From: Amphibalanus amphitrite
Lineage: Eukaryota > Arthropoda > Thecostraca > Balanomorpha > Balanidae
Reading direction: 5' to 3'
Length of the DNA: 64,000 bases
Assembly: GCF_019059575.1 (NCBI RefSeq)
Contig: NW_024881565.1
Span: 1-64,000 of the forward strand
A program made the position numbers and the translations under genes. Below, piece after piece: positions 57,701 through 64,000 of this stretch; positions within the stretch are counted from its first letter, which is position 1; each line of letters begins with the position of its first letter. Under the pieces are notes generated by a model. The model was not told where the DNA came from. It saw nothing but the letters and a program-made list of their open reading frames with translations, and did no database searches.

Positions 57701-59325
57701 AATATTGTTATTTAATCTGGCTGAAAATAAACATTTTTTCACGGAATAAAAACGTTTTTCGCCAATATCTTATTATGTTTATGAAGTCAGATGTATAAAA
57801 TAGCGCCATCGTGTTTGCTTTTTCCAGTCGGATCGAATTGTATAAGTTTTTATTTCGAAAGGTCAAATATGAAATTTGACCAAAATTTGACCCTAGGTCA
57901 AGGTCACGAAATGACCTTAACATATAAGGCTGCGTATGGCATGATGCGCCTGGCCAAAGTGAACTAATTGATGGGTTTCCCAAATCCCTATACCTATTCT
58001 ATCAAAAGATATAGACATAAAAGGCATATGAATGTCGTGAGTCATAATGTGACCTCGGATGACCTTTCCGCGGGTCACTGATGCAAAATTGCACCAGAGT
58101 GATCAATAATAACCTAATATGGTATGATTATGAAGTAACTGTACCAGTCCGATGCGTTTTAGTGGCCTAGCCGGTACTTTTGCCATTGACTTATAATGGG
58201 CAGGTCACAAAGATGACCTGACCTGAGGTCAATGCAGGCCGATAGCCATATTTTTTATTGTCGCATATGAACGACCATTGATAAGGCTTGAATCGTCATC
58301 AGACCAAATTTTAACTTTCAGGTGGGAAAGTGTCAAGGTCACTCTTCAAAAAATAGGTCAAGAGGTCACGTGACCAAAATTTTCGAAAATCGAAAATCCG
58401 AGATAGCCAAAAGTTTCCTTGGTTAATTTTGAGTTGGAAGACATAAAGTTATCCTTATACAAAAATCAATAGTTTCTGAGTTATGAGCCGCCAAACATAG
58501 GGTTGCTGCGTGACCTCCAGGAATTGCCCGAGGCTATATCTCGAAAACTGTAGGTCAAAAAAAATTATCCTTGCCACAGCTGGCTTTCCCGCCCATTTCT
58601 ACCCTAAACACCAATTTTGAGCGAAAAATAAAATATGAGGGTGTCAATTTAATTTTTTTTTGGTCGATCTATCGTGGAATGCCCCAGCATGAGATCTGCA
58701 TTTCCTTACAGATCTCCATTGCCTACATGAAAGCGAAACACGTGGTCACCACATCAATCCCATTTCATCATTCAATTATTTTGCAAATGTATAAATTGGA
58801 CATTGATCAGGAGTAATGTGCTCAAAGCTGCGCGCACGTGACGCCCGCCAGGCCCAATGCGGAGCCTTGCGGTACAGCATAAATGCAGGCGTTATCACTC
58901 CTGCCATCTGGCGGAAGAAAATATAACTACCAGAAGGGATTCTTGTGTCCGTCTCCGGCGAAGTGCAGATGTCAATAAATGCATTGTCGCAAGTGTATGT
59001 CAAATAGTTTGGCACCTCTTCATTTATAAGATACGCGTTTATACTTTGGATGACATTTACCTCGTTTGGAGGTGCCTCCGACCAGCCGAACCTGGTACTG
59101 TCTCTGACCACGGAACGATCGGCGTCGGCCGCGGCTCAGGAACTCGGTCCGAAAGCCCTCCACGGAGCCGCTCGGTCCCCGTTCGGGCTCCATGTCTAGC
59201 TCGTGCAGCTCCTCGTCAGTGAACCAGTCGTCAGTGGACTGGCCGTGGATGGCAGCAGCCGCCGCCAGGAGCAGGAGCGCCAGAACCAGGAGCGGCGGCG
59301 GCGGCGGCGGCGGGCGGGACTCCAT
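39347..59325 (-). CDS. LOXL copy C: complete lysyl oxidase-like 2-type protein, 523 aa
   Basis: Same domain order and predicted role as copy B. Eleven exons: 59061-59325, 47680-47844, 47124-47275, 46764-46833, 46518-46616, 46055-46213, 45800-45913, 45137-45284, 44434-44552, 41766-41917, 39347-39475; total 1572 nt, GT-AG borders. ATG 59325 starts MESR, a proline run and a Leu/Ala-rich signal peptide; an upstream in-frame Met is less likely because it would bury that signal. SRCR1 to about residue 194, SRCR2 about 195-303, LOX from about 304. Copper motif WQWHSCHSHFH at 384-394. LTQ residues by homology are K418 ([10 protein letters not shown]) and Y459 ([10 protein letters not shown]; Ala replaces the Gly after Tyr seen in copy B). 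Intron 1 spans 11.2 kb and holds a palindrome, a hAT and a LINE. The catalytic region has diverged from B, so substrate preference may differ. Confidence 0.93.
39905..40200. repeat. Two tandem-repeat blocks in LOXL C intron 10
   Basis: 39915-40005: repeats of TACTTGCAAAAGTACTTGG. 40005-40200: about three degenerate units of GGTAGGAAAACTTGCCAC plus a C run. Confidence 0.75.
40230..41578. mobile_element. TIR element with GGGGTTACATGAGC ends (1.35 kb)
   Basis: Left GGGGTTACATGAGC and right GCTCATGTAACCCC. The terminal word recurs internally (around 40308, 40795, 41390, 41462, 41508), giving long subterminal arrays. Two internal blocks (40237-40300 and 40794-40860) repeat CGATCCGTTCCAAATACGC. 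No clear TSD and no coding capacity; superfamily not assigned. Confidence 0.6.
41766..41917 (-). CDS. LOXL copy C exon 10 (LTQ tyrosine)
   Basis: 152 bp, one codon longer than in B, phase 0 out. Acceptor CCCCAG|GCATT, donor GCGG|GTCAGT. Encodes [19 protein letters not shown]. Confidence 0.92.
42603..43681. mobile_element. TTAA element with AGGTA ends (1.08 kb)
   Basis: TTAA 42603-42606 and 43678-43681; termini AGGTAGTGTGCCACCTT and, complemented, AGGTATTTGCCAGCTTT. An inverted relative lies at 59880-60488. Carries an additional GC-rich palindrome absent from that relative. Confidence 0.8.
43147..43368. repeat. Perfect 77-bp GC-rich inverted repeat
   Basis: 43147-43223 is the exact complement of 43292-43368, loop 68 bp. 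The relative at 59880-60488 lacks it, so it is a separate later insertion (a fold-back element). Confidence 0.9.
44434..44552 (-). CDS. LOXL copy C exon 9 (LTQ lysine)
   Basis: 119 bp. Acceptor TTTCAG|CCACT, donor GCAG|GTAATT. Encodes [15 protein letters not shown] and [13 protein letters not shown]. Confidence 0.92.
44765..45125. repeat. 112-bp minisatellite in LOXL C intron 8
   Basis: Just over three units; GAGACATA starts at 44776, 44888 and 45000. The unit is rich in CTGACCTG. Because 112 is not a multiple of 3, it gives long overlapping frames that are not genes. Confidence 0.9.
45137..45284 (-). CDS. LOXL copy C exon 8 (copper site)
   Basis: 148 bp. Acceptor TTTCAG|CATAC, donor CACAG|GTCAGT. 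The 112-bp minisatellite begins within about 12 bp of this donor. Confidence 0.9.
45480..45765. repeat. (CT)n microsatellite in LOXL C intron 7
   Basis: Mainly CT from 45581 to 45752 with CCT interruptions, preceded by (ATC)n at 45471-45488. Ends about 50 bp from exon 7. Confidence 0.92.
45800..45913 (-). CDS. LOXL copy C exon 7 (LOX start)
   Basis: 114 bp. Acceptor CGGTAG|GCC, donor TCAG|GTGAGA. Encodes [16 protein letters not shown] and CALEEKCL. Confidence 0.9.
46055..46213 (-). CDS. LOXL copy C exon 6 (SRCR2 end)
   Basis: 159 bp. Acceptor CATCAG|GCCG, donor CGCG|GTAAGT. About 97% identical to copy B exon 6. Confidence 0.93.
46518..46616 (-). CDS. LOXL copy C exon 5 (SRCR2)
   Basis: 99 bp. 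Acceptor TCTCAG|GCTGG, donor CAGCG|GTGCGC. Encodes [19 protein letters not shown]. Confidence 0.9.
46764..46833 (-). CDS. LOXL copy C exon 4 (SRCR2 start)
   Basis: 70 bp. Acceptor TTGCAG|CCT, donor CGAG|GTAAAC. Encodes [20 protein letters not shown]. Confidence 0.9.
47124..47275 (-). CDS. LOXL copy C exon 3 (SRCR1 end)
   Basis: 152 bp, three codons shorter than in B. Acceptor CATTAG|CCGG, donor GTCAG|GTACCC. Encodes [16 protein letters not shown] and NVAGVICG. Confidence 0.9.
47680..47844 (-). CDS. LOXL copy C exon 2 (SRCR1)
   Basis: 165 bp. Acceptor GAACAG|GCAATG, donor AGCA|GTGAGT. Confidence 0.93.
47900..48746. other. LOXL C intron 1, AT-rich, no gene
   Basis: AT-rich with a short palindrome around 48155-48210 (AGATCTTATAATATTATAAG and an imperfect mirror). 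No coding signal. Confidence 0.5.
48747..49950. mobile_element. piggyBac-like MITE, 1204 bp, with TTAG on both sides
   Basis: Ends CCCGCGCCCTGGTGGGG and, complemented, CCCGCGACCTGGTGG. Flanks are TTAG at 48747-48750 and TTAG at 49947-49950, not TTAA. Long end at left. Reverse orientation relative to 24143-25351. Confidence 0.82.
50690..50815. repeat. (CAC/CAT)n microsatellite
   Basis: Interrupted ACC/ATC triplets inside hAT 4. Confidence 0.9.
50820..52200. other. AT-rich interior of hAT 4, no gene recognised
   Basis: AT-rich sequence with no convincing frame and no repeat border, apart from the exon-like stretch that begins at 52201. Confidence 0.5.
52201..52317 (-). other. Exon-like segment next to the LINE 3' end
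   Basis: Minus-strand open stretch [20 protein letters not shown] then [15 protein letters not shown], ending at a consensus donor CTCAG|GTAAGT (52201/52200). Its upstream side merges with the LINE hexamer tail, suggesting the LINE entered this exon or its edge. Protein not recognised. Confidence 0.35.
52309..55760 (-). mobile_element. LINE (CR1/Jockey-group non-LTR retrotransposon) inside hAT 4
   Basis: 3' end marked by GAATAT hexamers (52309-52338). The 5' border is uncertain, close to the start codon at 55755. Same family as 15763-17453. No separate upstream ORF was seen, so the 5' end may be truncated. Confidence 0.85.
52480..55755 (-). CDS. LINE endonuclease-reverse transcriptase polyprotein, 1091 aa, uninterrupted
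   Basis: Mediates target-primed reverse transcription in non-LTR elements. Residues 1-158 are Pro/Arg-rich with a basic block ([14 protein letters not shown]). An APE-type endonuclease starts near 159 ([10 protein letters not shown]) with [26 protein letters not shown] and ADHMTI. The RT follows: [50 protein letters not shown] and catalytic SYADDTQLL. The C-terminal part ends in [15 protein letters not shown]. There is no stop or frameshift, unlike the two other LINEs here, so the insertion is young. ATG 55755 is the first Met of the frame. Confidence 0.9.
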   Translation of the reverse strand: MNTRPVTNQQAPQLPPPSSRRCPATDRSPPRPTGAGPAAVANDDLEVVDGQGRPARRRRSRRRGCRAGRKVKIFRGEWSADSHLSAPGTGVSPRRVGCRQPNRDTSHDSPGQPPEASVRLTISQTRRTAIHLTQPPTSAQQRPSGNDDAPARSATARSLIIGHANVRSLMPYMDSVQQTLSDHKIDVFCLTETWLSENVKKKFLVFPGYKMVRCDRPGAGTRGGGVAILYREQLKCDTLSITSDSVSSESLWVSISGGGRRSITVGVFYRPPSQPTAAGLDSLHLQLQAAIATGRPVFCLGDFNVNLLCPSAPSTRLYTSVLSDLNLSQLISSPTRFNPPSTLDHIITSLPISECSVTIPPVPIADHMTILARVPLRRHKSPRQSFQIRPWRKVNWDALCLHLLQADWQPLYRAEGIESKLEEFMKVWLSAIDIYCPTKTVTPRRPHCPWVENNPELREIMDERDRAFTIWRASGAESDLSTYRHLRNRVKRLLAKSKRDYLCSSMLSDRTNFWRNIRNFAIRPGTDSSSEPLGTEKADEFNRDFASVGPRIATELKERHIGNDMPDISHKPPRVISTNLILHPVTLPELSKYLNELSSSKAVGVDGVPLIAIKNCFAVLGPHLLHVINASIVNRVFPAAWKMALVVPIHKSGPRHVANNFRPISILPVLSKLCEKAVCAQLSAYFVKCDLFSPSQYAYRPCHSTEDAVLDVTEWTSRRVDDGHVVAITSLDLSKAFDSVDHSVLLMKLQWYGVDPTWFKSYLVGRRQMVRGGSLFLPLSHGVPQGSLIGPILFSIFTNDLPSYLPHGRLVSYADDTQLLDSAHPDDLSSLKSRQENSLLAVQSYFTANSLKMNPSKTTLLLIGTPNSLKKITSFHLNFHDFILKPSSSVKILGVTIDSNLTWEAHISTVVKKCNSFLFCLHKIRHHLNADARQLLIQAHVFPLILYCLSVWGGATANRLGRVQKALNFAARIVTGARRSDHISPILTALGWRTVSELVNRRDCMAIHRALNDFRAPTATRALFSYRADVSARTTRASSTGVLELPGFRLSMSRRSFSYRAAATWNRLPQQLRSSRTRARLMAMLDEHALP
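55761..56617 (-). other. hAT 4 right part with exon-like segment 55996-56068
   Basis: A minus-strand ATG at 56068 opens [20 protein letters not shown] to a consensus donor AATC|GTGAGT (55996/55995). Further on, about 55855-55958, two frames look coding-like: one a signal-peptide-like start ([17 protein letters not shown]), the other Arg-rich. Only one can be real. Not recognised; perhaps captured host exons or part of the element's own gene. Confidence 0.3.
57368..57525 (-). other. Coding-like segment in the palindrome spacer
   Basis: The minus-strand frame is open from the arm border to TAG 57368: [20 protein letters not shown] then [20 protein letters not shown]-rich codon third positions contrast with the AT-rich arms. 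Not recognised. Confidence 0.3.
59061..59325 (-). CDS. LOXL copy C exon 1
   Basis: 265 bp, phase 1 out, donor CGAG|GTAAAT. Signal peptide, acidic linker ([11 protein letters not shown]), SRCR1 start ([13 protein letters not shown]). The (GCC)n codes for a Pro run. Confidence 0.9.
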
Positions 59326-59879
59326 GGCGCACGGTGGGCGGCGGGGGAGTGCCGGCCGAGACGCCCCCGCCCGCGGAGACCGACCGAGCCCAGACGACGG
59401 CTGTCCGTCACCGTCACCGTCAGCGTCACGGCCGCGCTGCCCGAGTACCGACTGTTTACCGATACATAAGGCTATTTGTAGCGGTCTGTAGCGCCAGTCG
59501 GAAGCTCGCCTCCTTCGTGTATATTTAGGTATATATAAGCATATAATGCACATGTTCCAGTGTTCAAAAGAACCTCAACATTTCTAATGTTCGTAAGCAT
59601 TGACGCGGTACCGATAAGCTCTCTCTCCTCCCCCTCTCCTCCCGAACCTCCCGAAAGACCTTGCTATTGACACGCAATAATGAAAGCACTCAGGGGCGAG
59701 AGTCCTACTATGGACGTCAAACCCCTTGAGACCCCACTTTTTTGCGATAATTTTTAAATGCGTCAACTCTCGTTGACAATATTCTGGCAATGTGTGTTTC
59801 AGAACCTGCCGAAACTTTTATTACTAAGGTATTTTGACGCCAAACGATTATGGAAGGTACTTCTCATTCACTCGTAATG
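59326..59879. other. Upstream region of LOXL copy C
   Basis: GC-rich just 5' of the start codon (59326-59450), then AT-rich. Should contain the promoter and 5' UTR, but no TATA or initiator could be supported. Confidence 0.4.
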
Positions 59880-60488
59880 TTAAAGGTAGTGTGCCAGCTT
59901 TCTTGGACCGTATGGAGTTAATGGCCCAGATAAGGAGAACCGGATTTTTAGAACTTATCCATACCTTCAAAACTCATGGAAACGTCTTAAATTCTTCAAA
60001 TTTTGAGTACCCCAGTGCGAAATTCGCCCCGACGGGTTGTCGGTCGTACCCCAACCACATTTCACACCACTATGAACAATAAATGCACACACTGAAATCG
60101 CTATTACCGATATGCTCATCCAATCAAGTTTCGATAAACCCGTTCATCATCATCTCCTGCGGTTTCGAACACGCCTGTTAGGTGGCTTCTGATGCTCGTC
60201 GAGGTCGGAATTTCCAAATACGCGTGGTGCGTCGGGCCGCGCGCTCTGACTTCGGCCAAGAAAAATGCGTCAGCTGATCATTGTCATTTCTGCCACTTGC
60301 GTGTGGTGAAATGGGATCATAACTTATAAGACGGCTTTTTCATATCAATTATTTTACATAAAATCATATTTCAAACCATAAATAATGTTCGACAGCCAAA
60401 TAAAAGAAACAATACCAATACGGGCTTACAGTTTAAGGCTCGACATTGTGTTGTCTACGATTAGACAGCTGATAACTCATTCCCGTAC
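59880..60488. mobile_element. AGGTA-ended TTAA element, disrupted by Transib-like copy 2
   Basis: Starts TTAA (59880-59883) AGGTAGTGTGCCAGC and matches, inverted, 42865-43681 without the GC-rich palindrome. Interrupted at CCCGTAC; only a few bases (CGTACGTCGTA) after the insertion still match the relative. Confidence 0.8.
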
Positions 60489-61890
60489 CACAGTGGGCCA
60501 GGCGCATCAAAAAAGCGGAATTAAGTCGAAAATCAACTTCGGTGAAATTCCTGTAATTATGGGATAGAGTATTGTAAAAATGTCCAAAGTTTCCGAATAA
60601 GCAAGTTTCCTTTCCCCAATGTCAAGGCAGATAATGCTATAACGTCGCAAAGTAGGACTTACCGACTGGAGATGGAAATGACTGCTGTGTACCATATTCC
60701 GTTCCCCCGATTCAAAAGCTCTCAGCGTAAAATTATTAAAGTTATTCCGTACAAAATAGCTTTAAAAAAACAGCAAGTATTTCTGCGCATGTTTCTCGTA
60801 CTCAAGTTCCCGGGAACTATTTCATGCTTACTAGTGCTTACTAGTAGCGGTGGGGTTTACAGTGCCTGTTCGGAACCGTGGTAGTGCAACGACGCAATGA
60901 ATTTATATAAGGATATAAAGAAAACGTCACCGAACAACACGAAGATATTTGCTGCCTGACTTTCCTCAAGGTGTATAGCTTGCTGCCCAATGCAAATATT
61001 TTGCGCATTTTTGCGCGAAATGGACAAATAAGGGTTTAACCCTCGCCGGCATAGGCCGTTTTGCATGCCTCGACGGCACAGGGGGATGCGACCCTCCTCG
61101 CGTTTGGCCCCTAATTGAGCTAGAGCCTCGCGGAAAAAAACCATCGTGTAGGTCGTCACGAGACGAAGCCAACGGTACCCGGTTTTAAGGTCATAGGTCA
61201 AATGGTGACCTCTGAGGTCAGGTCAATGGCCGAAAGTCGGGACCTGTTAGAACGTCGTATAGTGTGGCTGCTAAGGGGTTTTTCGGGATGCTAATCACGA
61301 ATATCATGTTAGTTTTGATCACAGATGATGTCTTCATGCATTTAGGCCAGGTCGGGTCAGCTCAGGTCAGGTCAACCAGTATGGATCCTGCCGGGTATTC
61401 GTAGTAGGTGTCAACCCGCCTCTGACAGCTTCGTAACATGTTACGAAGGCACCAAAACTACTTCGTAAATGTTCGAATGGTTCCTAAATTCGAATTCAGC
61501 TCCAAAAACTAGCCCAAAAACATGTAAAACTCGAAAAAGTGAACCGAGGTCATCGAAGGTCAATGACCTGACCTGACCTTCAGGTGACCTTTACACCCAC
61601 CCTAATGCATGGGACCAACATCATATCACATGTTTGAACGCTTGAAACCACGAAAAGACTGCAAACGCGCGGCCAATGCGGCATAGTGCCCGCCTGTCCC
61701 AGGCATATGTGCAGCGCAGAAATTAAATAATGACGTCATAGGTCAGTGACCTAGCGTAACCAATCGAATTTGAAAATGGATATCGGATTCGGCTTTAGCA
61801 TGATATTTTACCCTGTAACGAATCATTTTTGGCACCGCAGCTGTGCTCATTGATTTAATTCCGCTTTTTTGAAGCGCCTGGCCCACTGTG
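60489..61890. mobile_element. Transib-like non-autonomous element, copy 2 (1402 bp)
   Basis: Same CACAGTGGGCCAGGCGC ends and interior as 19140-20540; the visible difference is one extra A in an A run near 61134-61140. 5-bp TSD CGTAC at 60484-60488 and 61891-61895. The relative at 42855-42870 holds the unoccupied site (complement of TTCCCGTACGTCGTA), proving the borders. Confidence 0.9.
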
Positions 61891-61895
61891 CGTAC

Positions 61896-64000
61896 GTCGT
61901 ATGGTCGTAACGCATATTTACGTCTGGACAGCGAGTTGCGTTGGAGAGGCCGGAAATAGTGGCGATTTCAGGACCGCAAGAATGGACCGTCATTGGAATG
62001 ATTCTTTTTTAAACCGTGGACTGTTTTCAGCCGGAATTTAATAGTTACTACAAAATATTTTGTAATTACGTTTCCAGCAAGAATGAATGCCATCAGGGCC
62101 AAATTTTTACTTGTATTGCATTTTGTCAAGAAGCATATAGTGCTGTTATATTGCAGTTTTAGCGCGTTTGTTACAAAATATGAAGCGAATAAGCGTCAGT
62201 GTAATTCATTAGTGCCAGAAGTTAACTTGAGGGGAAGCTATGCTAATTGCTCTTGTCCATCCACTAAAATTTATTAAATATTTTGCTTCGTGTATTCCAA
62301 AAGGAGAGGGAACTATTTCATTTGTGCCTTCATGTCAGAATTGATGGTGGATCATTAAATTTTCAACGCAGTTTACAAACAAGCATTTGGTCTTTCTCGT
62401 ATATAAGCAGTGGCTAAGAAAAGGTTGATCAATCCTGAAGTTCAATTTCAGTCATCGTACCTCAACTTGGCAGCAAGATCCCTCAAGGACGGAGGATATA
62501 TTGTATACATGTCCTGTAAATCAAAGAAACAAGCATTTGGTCTTTCTCGTATATAAGCAGTGGCTAAGAAAAGGTTGATCAATCCTGAAGTTAAGTCATC
62601 GTACCTCAACTTGGCAGCAAGATCCCCCAAGGACAGAGGATATATTGTATACCTGTCCTGTTAATCAAAACATTTTTGTGCCTGCAAAGGCTTAAGTTAT
62701 CTGTGGTGTGTTCGGAGTTAGGCCATATGGCCGTTTTTGTTGTATGTTTATGTGGAGATTGAATATAACTGTGACCCTGTGCTTGTTTGTATACTTACTA
62801 TGGTCAAACAGGGAACAGCACATTCACATAACATACTCACCTAGCACCTAACTCATAGCTGTACCCTGCAGGATCTGTACTTGTTCATGTCTCGAGCATT
62901 AACAAAGCACTAAAGTAGCTAAGTAATCATTTCCCACATTTCTGAGCATCTAACATGACATACAGCAGTGCAGAGCAGCTTCAGAGAAGAAACACTTTAA
63001 ATGCACAGACTCACACCAGCCACCCAATGAGCCAGTTCCTCAGTTGACTGTTTCCCTGGATGCAGCTTGGCAATGTGAGCTAACTTTTGGCAAGTTGAAG
63101 GTTAGCAGGTAAGATTGAGTTAGGGTGAGTACCTACCTATAACTGGGTGCTACTGCTATGCAGATCTTGGGTAGGCTGCAAATATGTGTGATGATTGAGG
63201 CTAGGTAAGCTGTCAGGCTAGTCAGGAGTATGCTCATTGCTCAGGTCACATTTTTATGGACACTTGGCAAATTAAAAAACTAACAATCTAATCTAATCTA
63301 AGCTAACCCGACTGAACATACACAACTACTGACTATAGGAACTAAGCACCTACCTACTTGTGCATAGATCTCATACCATGTCAAAGTAGAGTTCCTTGGT
63401 GGAAGATTACCCTCAGTACTTTTTATCCCAGCCCTGTGAAGAAAACTAATACTTCAAAGCTCTGAGTCACTGCTGGCCATCCACAGGAAGAAACGTTGAG
63501 ACTGAGAGCTTTGCCATTGTATATTGGACCAATAATCACTATCACGAATGACTTCGAACACATTATATGATCACATCGTTGCATGGATTGTCACATTGAC
63601 AATTCTACTATAATCCTTTTTTCAAGAAATACAGTGATGATTAACATCAAAATCAACATAAAGTGGATTTAGTGATCCAAGCTTTCTCCTCCAGTAGCAA
63701 TAGAATGATCGCATGTTTCATTTGCCAGACACTGAGTACCTGATGCACATTACAATCTGCATAGCATGAAGCATCTAAGCTGCCCAAGTCCATTCATTCT
63801 AGATTTTTAACTTGAAAGTTAGCACTAATTTATCTTGCTGTTGTAAGTTATCATTCAATATCCATACCAATACATCAATATGCGCTCAACAGTCAACATT
63901 TTCTGGCATGATCCTGCTCAGCGTGCTCTTCAGTAGGTATTGCTCCAAGGTCTGCAATATTATAGCTTGTTTTTGGCCAATAAGCTCTTTTGATTTTACT
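61896..64000. other. Non-coding flank, AT-rich, no gene recognised
   Basis: Contains a tandem duplication (62391-62670) and otherwise unique-looking AT-rich sequence. No exon with both splice sites and a recognisable product. Confidence 0.5.
62391..62670. repeat. 140-bp tandem duplication
   Basis: AAGCATTTGGTCTTTCTCG begins at 62391 and again at 62531. The copies differ by a few substitutions and a small deletion (CAATTTCAG missing in the second). Confidence 0.9.

Larger units (their letters stand above)
49977..58687. mobile_element. Giant fold-back palindrome (about 1.17-kb arms) split by hAT 4
   Basis: Left arm is 49977-50537 continued at 56626-57232; right arm is 57510-58687; spacer 57233-57509. 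Outer ends CAGGGGCATTCC and, complemented, CTGGGGCATTCC. Across the hAT the left arm joins exactly to match the right arm (AATCATACCATATTAGG). Arms are nearly identical except near the outer tips. No flanking TSD is evident. Confidence 0.88.

Noticed and set aside
56760..57983. A pair of 91-97 aa proteins encoded in opposite directions
   Set aside because: The same sequence read in both arms of the palindrome; contains AGGTCA-type non-coding words and no recognisable domain.
49977..58687. Palindrome as a hAT (CAGGGGC ends)
   Set aside because: Flanks show no 8-bp duplication, so the superfamily was left open.

Overview
This is eukaryotic nuclear DNA, most likely from an arthropod and probably a crustacean. 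Evidence: spliced genes with GT-AG introns, no operons or bacterial signals, and three lysyl-oxidase-like genes with two SRCR domains plus one LOX domain, an architecture known from arthropod LOXL2-type proteins (vertebrate LOXL2/3/4 have four SRCR domains). The species is not identifiable from the sequence. GC-rich coding exons lie in a background dominated by transposable elements (TEs).

Genes. All three LOXL paralogues are on the minus strand, head to tail. Copy A (682-2111) has its first four exons here and runs off the left edge. Copy B (26650-37377) is complete: 11 exons, 1533 nt, 510 aa. Copy C (39347-59325) is complete: 11 exons, 1572 nt, 523 aa. Exon phases chain without error in B and C, and both keep the copper-binding histidines and the Lys and Tyr that form the quinone cofactor. 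They should encode secreted copper amine oxidases that oxidise peptidyl lysine in extracellular matrix.

Transposon landscape. (1) Many piggyBac-like non-autonomous elements with TTAA target sites, homopolymer G/C hairpins at the ends and dense AGGTCA/TGACCT words. (2) Four hAT-like elements, three with perfect and one with a 7/8 match 8-bp target-site duplication (TSD): 4281-8549, 18433-21641, 31162-33163, 50538-56617. (3) Two almost identical 1.4-kb Transib-like elements with CACAGTG ends and 5-bp TSDs (19140-20540, 60489-61890). (4) A CACTG-ended CACTA-like element nested in a piggyBac-like element (13153-15006). (5) A decayed Penelope-like element with inverted terminal arms (26945-28577). 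(6) Three LINEs, one with an uninterrupted 1091-codon EN-RT frame (52480-55755). (7) A giant palindrome (49977-58687), split by a hAT that is itself split by that LINE, all in intron 1 of copy C.

Layout. 0-2 kb copy A; 2-26 kb intergenic TE accumulation; 26.6-37.4 kb copy B with Penelope, hAT and two piggyBac-like elements in introns; 37.4-39.3 kb intergenic; 39.3-59.3 kb copy C with most TEs in introns 1, 9 and 10; 59.3-64 kb upstream of C with the second Transib-like copy and non-coding sequence.

Most unusual signal: the piggyBac-like elements share a polar end architecture. One end carries a short variable word twice and the other end carries it once. The word differs between elements but agrees within an element. 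I know of no standard description of this pattern.
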